Of a DNA stretch of 64,000 nt, positions 47,447 through 64,000 are shown piece by piece. The translations under genes were made by a program, and so were the position numbers. The stretch is from Nectonema munidae. Taxonomy: Eukaryota > Nematomorpha > Nectonematoida > Nectonematidae. The stretch spans positions 1,064,001 through 1,128,000 of the forward strand of contig JAUIRK010000855.1 in assembly GCA_030549495.1 (NCBI GenBank), given 5' to 3'. The stretch's first letter is position 1, and each line of letters starts with the position of its first letter. The notes under the pieces are model-generated. The model saw only the letters and a program-made list of their open reading frames with translations. It had not been told where the DNA came from and made no database searches.

Positions 47447-48150
47447 ACAGTGAAACTTCGATATTTCGAACATGTGATATCTCGAAGTTCTTTTATGGTA
47501 CGAACTTTTTTCCCTATACATTACATGTAAATAAGTTTGGATATCTCGAACTCTGATATCTTGAATAACCCGGATATCTCCAAGTATTTAATTGTTACAA
47601 GCATCAAATTTACAATGTTTATCTTGAATCTTGACTGCAGAATTGACAAACGATCGGGAGATTGTAGAAGGTATTCTGTCGAAAAAGTGTGAAAAAGAAG
47701 AAACTGACAATGAAGATGAATATTTAGAAGAAGGGATTAGCGAACCTATGGAAAAAAAGCCCACACTTTTACAGGTCAACAACGCCATGGAGATTATTAA
47801 AAACTGGATTGAAATGACAGAAATCACCGAAGATCTCATTCCAAGCTATAACAAAATTTTGCAGAGAATAGAAAAAAAACTTCTCAAAAAAAGATGAAAC
47901 AAAGTTACTTAACGAACTTTTTCAAAAACGCTGAAAAACGATCAATATAAATTTTTTAACTTCTATTTGTTATTTCGAAGAAATAAAAACAAAAGTTACT
48001 TGTTGATATATCACATTTTTATTGTTATTTAAGAAGATATCAGATACTTATTTTACAAAAAATGGACTTGATAATAGTTTTTCTTGATATTATGGATATC
48101 TCGAAGTTTTTGTTTGGTCCCTTCAAATTCGAGATAATGAGGTTTTAACG
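47447..48150 (+). mobile_element. Tigger/pogo element with internal deletion, C-terminal ORF retained
   Basis: Left end CAGTGAAACTTCGATATTTC and diverged inverted right end GCGTTAAAACCTCATTATCT bracket about 700 bp. Inside, 47631-47897 is an uninterrupted 88-codon frame beginning MTAELTNDREIVEGIL, with acidic residues and an amphipathic end (IIKNWIEMTE ... ILQRIEKKL). It matches the C-terminal tail found in Tigger transposases. The catalytic core is deleted. Both TIRs repeat the ATATCTCGAAG word several times. Confidence 0.75.
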
Positions 48151-48535
48151 CAGAAAACCAAGTGCCGGGATAAAAAGTGAAAATTTTATTGGAAAAAAAG
48201 TATACATTAATTTTTCTAGGATAACTTCTGTCAAATTCATCAGCCATTTCAACTGTCTAATTTCTAATACAAACACATGCACCACACATATGACATAAAT
48301 ACAGACAAGGACATAAGTCAATTTAATTTTGTCTGTTAAATTCAGACATAAAAATGGTGTAGAGTGAATATGTCTAAGCTGGAAAATACAATCATTCACA
48401 GTGAAGATACTGAACAAGAGTCCCCCTAAATCTAGAATGTTTTGATCAATATTAGAACCCTTTCCTCAATTCCTTGAGTCCCAATATCCAAAGTTTTGGG
48501 TGATGAAAGTTAAATCTGTAAGTTTAGATGAAGAT

Positions 48536-48541
48536 TTTATT
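48536..48541 (-). promoter_or_regulatory. poly(A) signal of Rpt1
   Basis: The minus strand reads AATAAA 67 bases downstream of the Rpt1 stop codon. Confidence 0.7.
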
Positions 48542-48608
48542 GAAAAGACACGAAAATGGGAAGTGATGTGGGAAATCAGGACGAAATCTCTTCCACACGA
48601 AAAAAGAA

Positions 48609-60798
<12,190 letters not shown>

Positions 60799-61859
60799 CT
60801 AGAGAGAGAGAGCGAGAGATTAAAGTCACAGATAAATGAAAAAGCAAGTGAAATAATGTAAGGTATGCCATTTTCCGAAGATATCATTATAACGTAATTA
60901 TCAAACTAGCTTTGAAGTAAAAAATCAAAAGAATAGCCTCATCTATTAGGCATAGAATTTTGGGGAGAAAAGAAATTTTAAAAAGTATAAAATTTGGAAA
61001 CAAGATAAAAAAAGATAAGAAATTACATTCGATCAAATCGATGTGAAAAACTTCTAAAAGAGAAAAATATATTCACATTCTTCGAAGAATTAAAAAAAAA
61101 TTTTATCTCTTATTTGTATCAGTTAGCATGTAAATATTTTTTTTCATTATGTATACCAAACATCTTCTCTATTTTCCATTTCCAATTTTTTTTTGCCTAG
61201 TTTCCTTTATTCATTTAGATCGCAGTGTTTATGATCTTCACTGGAAAATTCATCAAAAATCAAACCCTTTGTGCTTCACCTTACCCAAAGATCTTGACTT
61301 GAACAATTATTTACTTATGCTACATAATTATATTTATGCATATACTCTATATTTGTAACTTAATGCCTTTGCTAATTCAACCCATATAATCCTCATGTCT
61401 TTTTTTGAATCTATCTTCCTCCCTCCTACACATGATCTATTACACATTTTTTTTATTTTAAACTTCACTATTTGGAAATTCTTGCAATAGGGAGGATGAA
61501 GGATTTTTCCCATACAAACATATAAACTTAAGCTCAGATCGTATTTTTTGTTTTGAACTAAATAATAAAGCTTATCCTATCTTATATAAAAACTTCTTCT
61601 AATATCGGTAAACGTGATAGTATACCTTAAAAATCTAGAAAACAATACAAGAATAAGCATCAACGCATTTTTGTATCAATTCAATAGATCAAAAAAATAC
61701 ATCAAGCATTTGAAGCGATTTTTCGATGCGTACACCAAATATAGATAAATAAAACAAAATTTATTTCAAAGATTCCCTATTGAAGTGTGATAGAGAGTGA
61801 ACGTTTGAAACCTACAAAACAGTAAAAGCCCTGGCATTCGACATTACACACACACACAC
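60799..61859. other. AT-rich Rpt1 intron DNA, nothing identified
   Basis: No exon with Rpt1 N-terminal similarity and no repeat ends were seen. Confidence 0.4.
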
Positions 61860-62158
61860 ACCAGAACCGACCTAAACAGCAATTCAAGAGGAGGCGGCTT
61901 AATAACATACATCCAAGAAAACACGAAGTATACAGAAGTCACATCTGAACATAAAAACACATTCATAAAACATCAAATCTTTCAAGTCATACTAAATAAC
62001 AACCCCTATCACATAGCTAATATTGACATACCACCCAAAAAATATCCGAATTCAATAGATAATGCCCACATAACTTACTTTTTGACACACATCTTTAGCC
62101 ACAAAAATCTTATTCTAACCGGCGACATCAATGTACATTCAATAGAATGCCAACACAA

Positions 62159-62625
<467 letters not shown>

Positions 62626-62946
62626 CAGAATTCCAATAAATAAGTTAAAAACACAATTTGCACAACGGACATCACCAGACATTACTTCTATCCCAACACA
62701 TCTACCAAACGACACCACTTAGGAAACTCACAATTCACTATCGTCAGACCACATTCCCATACTCACCTCCATATACCTCAAACACTCGAAACACCGCATT
62801 CAAACCTACACAAATTTCAAAAAAGCGAACTGGCAGTCTTTCTCAACATACATCGAAACGAATATCACTAACCTTGAACCTGATCTATTATTACATACAA
62901 ACAACGTACACACATTAAACAAAACTCTTCCGACCTCATATTACAA

Positions 62947-63123
62947 GGGGTCGTTTACAATTGACGTCAACTAAAACTGGGGGGGGGGGGGGGATCCAAA
63001 GTTGACAAAAGTCGATTTTGTTAAGTGATGATATATCTAAAAGTTGACATGAGGGGGGGGGGGGGGGGGGGGGGGGGGTTGAAATTTATCAAAAAAAGGT
63101 TGACGTCAATTGTGAACGACCCC
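62947..63123. mobile_element. 177-bp MITE with 25-bp inverted ends and two poly(G) tracts
   Basis: GGGGTCGTTTACAATTGACG at the left is repeated inverted at the right with one mismatch over 25 bases, so the insertion is recent. Inside are G15 (62979-62993) and G26 (63053-63078). It interrupts the LINE. The target duplication is not clear. Confidence 0.85.
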
Positions 63124-63597
63124 AGCAGACAAACTCCACATCCCTAAAGGAAACATCAAGGCACACATTGACAAACAAATATCAATCCAAATCAAAAGGC
63201 ATAATAAACTCTCACTCTGGAAAGAAACAAAAACTGGTCCCACAACATAGTGGAGCGCCATGAAAAACACAGACATCGCAAATACTTTCAATAAACAGTT
63301 CACCAATACAGCACCGAAAGCTACAAACAAATCACACAGAATCTTTAATAAACAACTATAAAAACTCCCCAAAACACGAATACACATCACGACAATAGAC
63401 ATATAACAAGCCATCCACATCAACAAAAGCAAATCACTAGGACCAGATCAAATCGTCTGGGACCCAAGGCTATTAATCACGAATCTTCAACACAGCTCTA
63501 AACAACAATACAATTCCACATATATGGAAATCATCTATTATACTACCAATCCCTAAACCACGTAAAAACAAAAACAAGTTTGAAAGATTTCTCTACG

Positions 63598-63999
63598 TCA
63601 CTTATTCAAGATATTCATGAAGGCTACAGAGAGGGGCGCATTCGAATCAGTATTTTCATACTGATTATACCAAAAGACGCCACTGCGACTAACTTTAGAA
63701 TGTAAAGTTTCTCTCTCGGGAATCGGAATGCATTCGTTACAAATTAGTGTGCCATCTGTTTCATTATATTGCAAACAAAATGTTTCAATGAGATCGTTGA
63801 CATTTCTGCATTTTCTCAGTGACTCTTTTAAACTTTGTTTGTAATCAACTTCATCAGGTTCAGAATTAGGTGCATTTGTCATTTTAAAAGTATTATCTCC
63901 AAGAGAAGTTTCTTTAGATGAAGGTGGCGTGTTTTCAACTTTTGTCTCTGAAACAAAGTTCTCCAAATCTTCAACTTGTAATTTTAAGCGAGACACTTT
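63598..63999 (-). CDS. partial open frame of unknown protein, running off the window
   Basis: The minus-strand frame is open from the window edge to TGA at 63598, about 133 codons, with no certain start inside. It begins SRLKLQVEDLENF (coiled-coil-like), then an acidic Ser/Thr/Pro-rich linker, then a segment CRNVNDLIETFCLQYNETDG, TLICNECIPIPERE and SGVFWYNQYENTD. The Cys-x2-Cys pair and the SGVFWYN part remind me of the pre-transposase region in ZBED/KIAA1586-type hAT-derived proteins, but similarity is weak. The codon usage looks genuine and contrasts with the LINE it abuts. It may be a host gene, a domesticated transposase or a transposon cut by the LINE. Confidence 0.4.
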   Translation of the reverse strand, partial: KVSRLKLQVEDLENFVSETKVENTPPSSKETSLGDNTFKMTNAPNSEPDEVDYKQSLKESLRKCRNVNDLIETFCLQYNETDGTLICNECIPIPERETLHSKVSRSGVFWYNQYENTDSNAPLSVAFMNILNK

Positions 64000-64000
64000 T

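Overview
The window is arthropod nuclear DNA: very AT-rich, with short exons, canonical GT-AG introns and dense, mostly decayed transposable elements. Two protein remnants and the general texture remind me of a parasitic copepod such as a salmon louse (Caligidae). That is an inference from memory, not a database result. I see no prokaryotic operons, CRISPR arrays, rRNA genes or intact tRNA genes.

Two host genes can be reconstructed with confidence. (1) A 26S proteasome ATPase subunit Rpt1/PSMC2 lies on the minus strand from 60798 down to 48609. Eight exons in matching phase give 420 codons plus stop; the first coding exon, about 36 residues, is not in the window. It carries about 23 extra residues in its N-terminal part relative to the human protein. 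(2) A divergent class A (rhodopsin-like) seven-transmembrane receptor lies on the plus strand from 32846 to 45025. Four exons give 381 residues, with ERC in place of DRY and an altered NPxxY motif. A third, unrecognised minus-strand gene ends at 1879 (exons 4595-4310 and 2202-1879, with a poly(A) signal). A possible terminal exon of another minus-strand gene lies at 6015-5749. At the right edge a minus-strand reading frame (63999-63598) runs out of the window.

Layout: 1-6 kb, unknown minus-strand gene(s) and MITEs. 6-23 kb, a transposon graveyard: LINE endonuclease remnant at 7.7-8.4 kb, a terminal-inverted-repeat MITE at 9.55-10.0 kb, a piggyBac remnant at 10.8-11.1 kb, a ~148-bp tandem array at 11.6-12.2 kb, a Tigger/pogo transposase at 12.4-13.2 kb, and a long LINE at 13.5-17.2 kb into which a SINE, a TTAA MITE and a hAT MITE have been inserted. 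23-32.8 kb is mostly non-coding, with two GC-richer promoter-like blocks and a homopolymer-rich block that looks like poor-quality sequence. 32.8-45.3 kb is the receptor gene, whose introns hold SINEs, two LINE remnants, hAT fragments and a palindrome-rich stretch. 45.6-48.2 kb holds three DNA-transposon derivatives. 48.5-60.8 kb is Rpt1, whose introns hold hAT, SINE and MITE copies. 60.8-64 kb is mostly an A/C-rich LINE split by a ~470-bp (CA)n tract and a poly(G)-containing MITE.

The two recognised host genes show no evident functional link. What organises the window is repeated colonisation by a few small element families: a tRNA-derived SINE (three clear copies), a TTAA-flanked MITE family (four copies) and hAT MITEs with 8-bp target duplications. 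Several of these allow direct before/after comparison.
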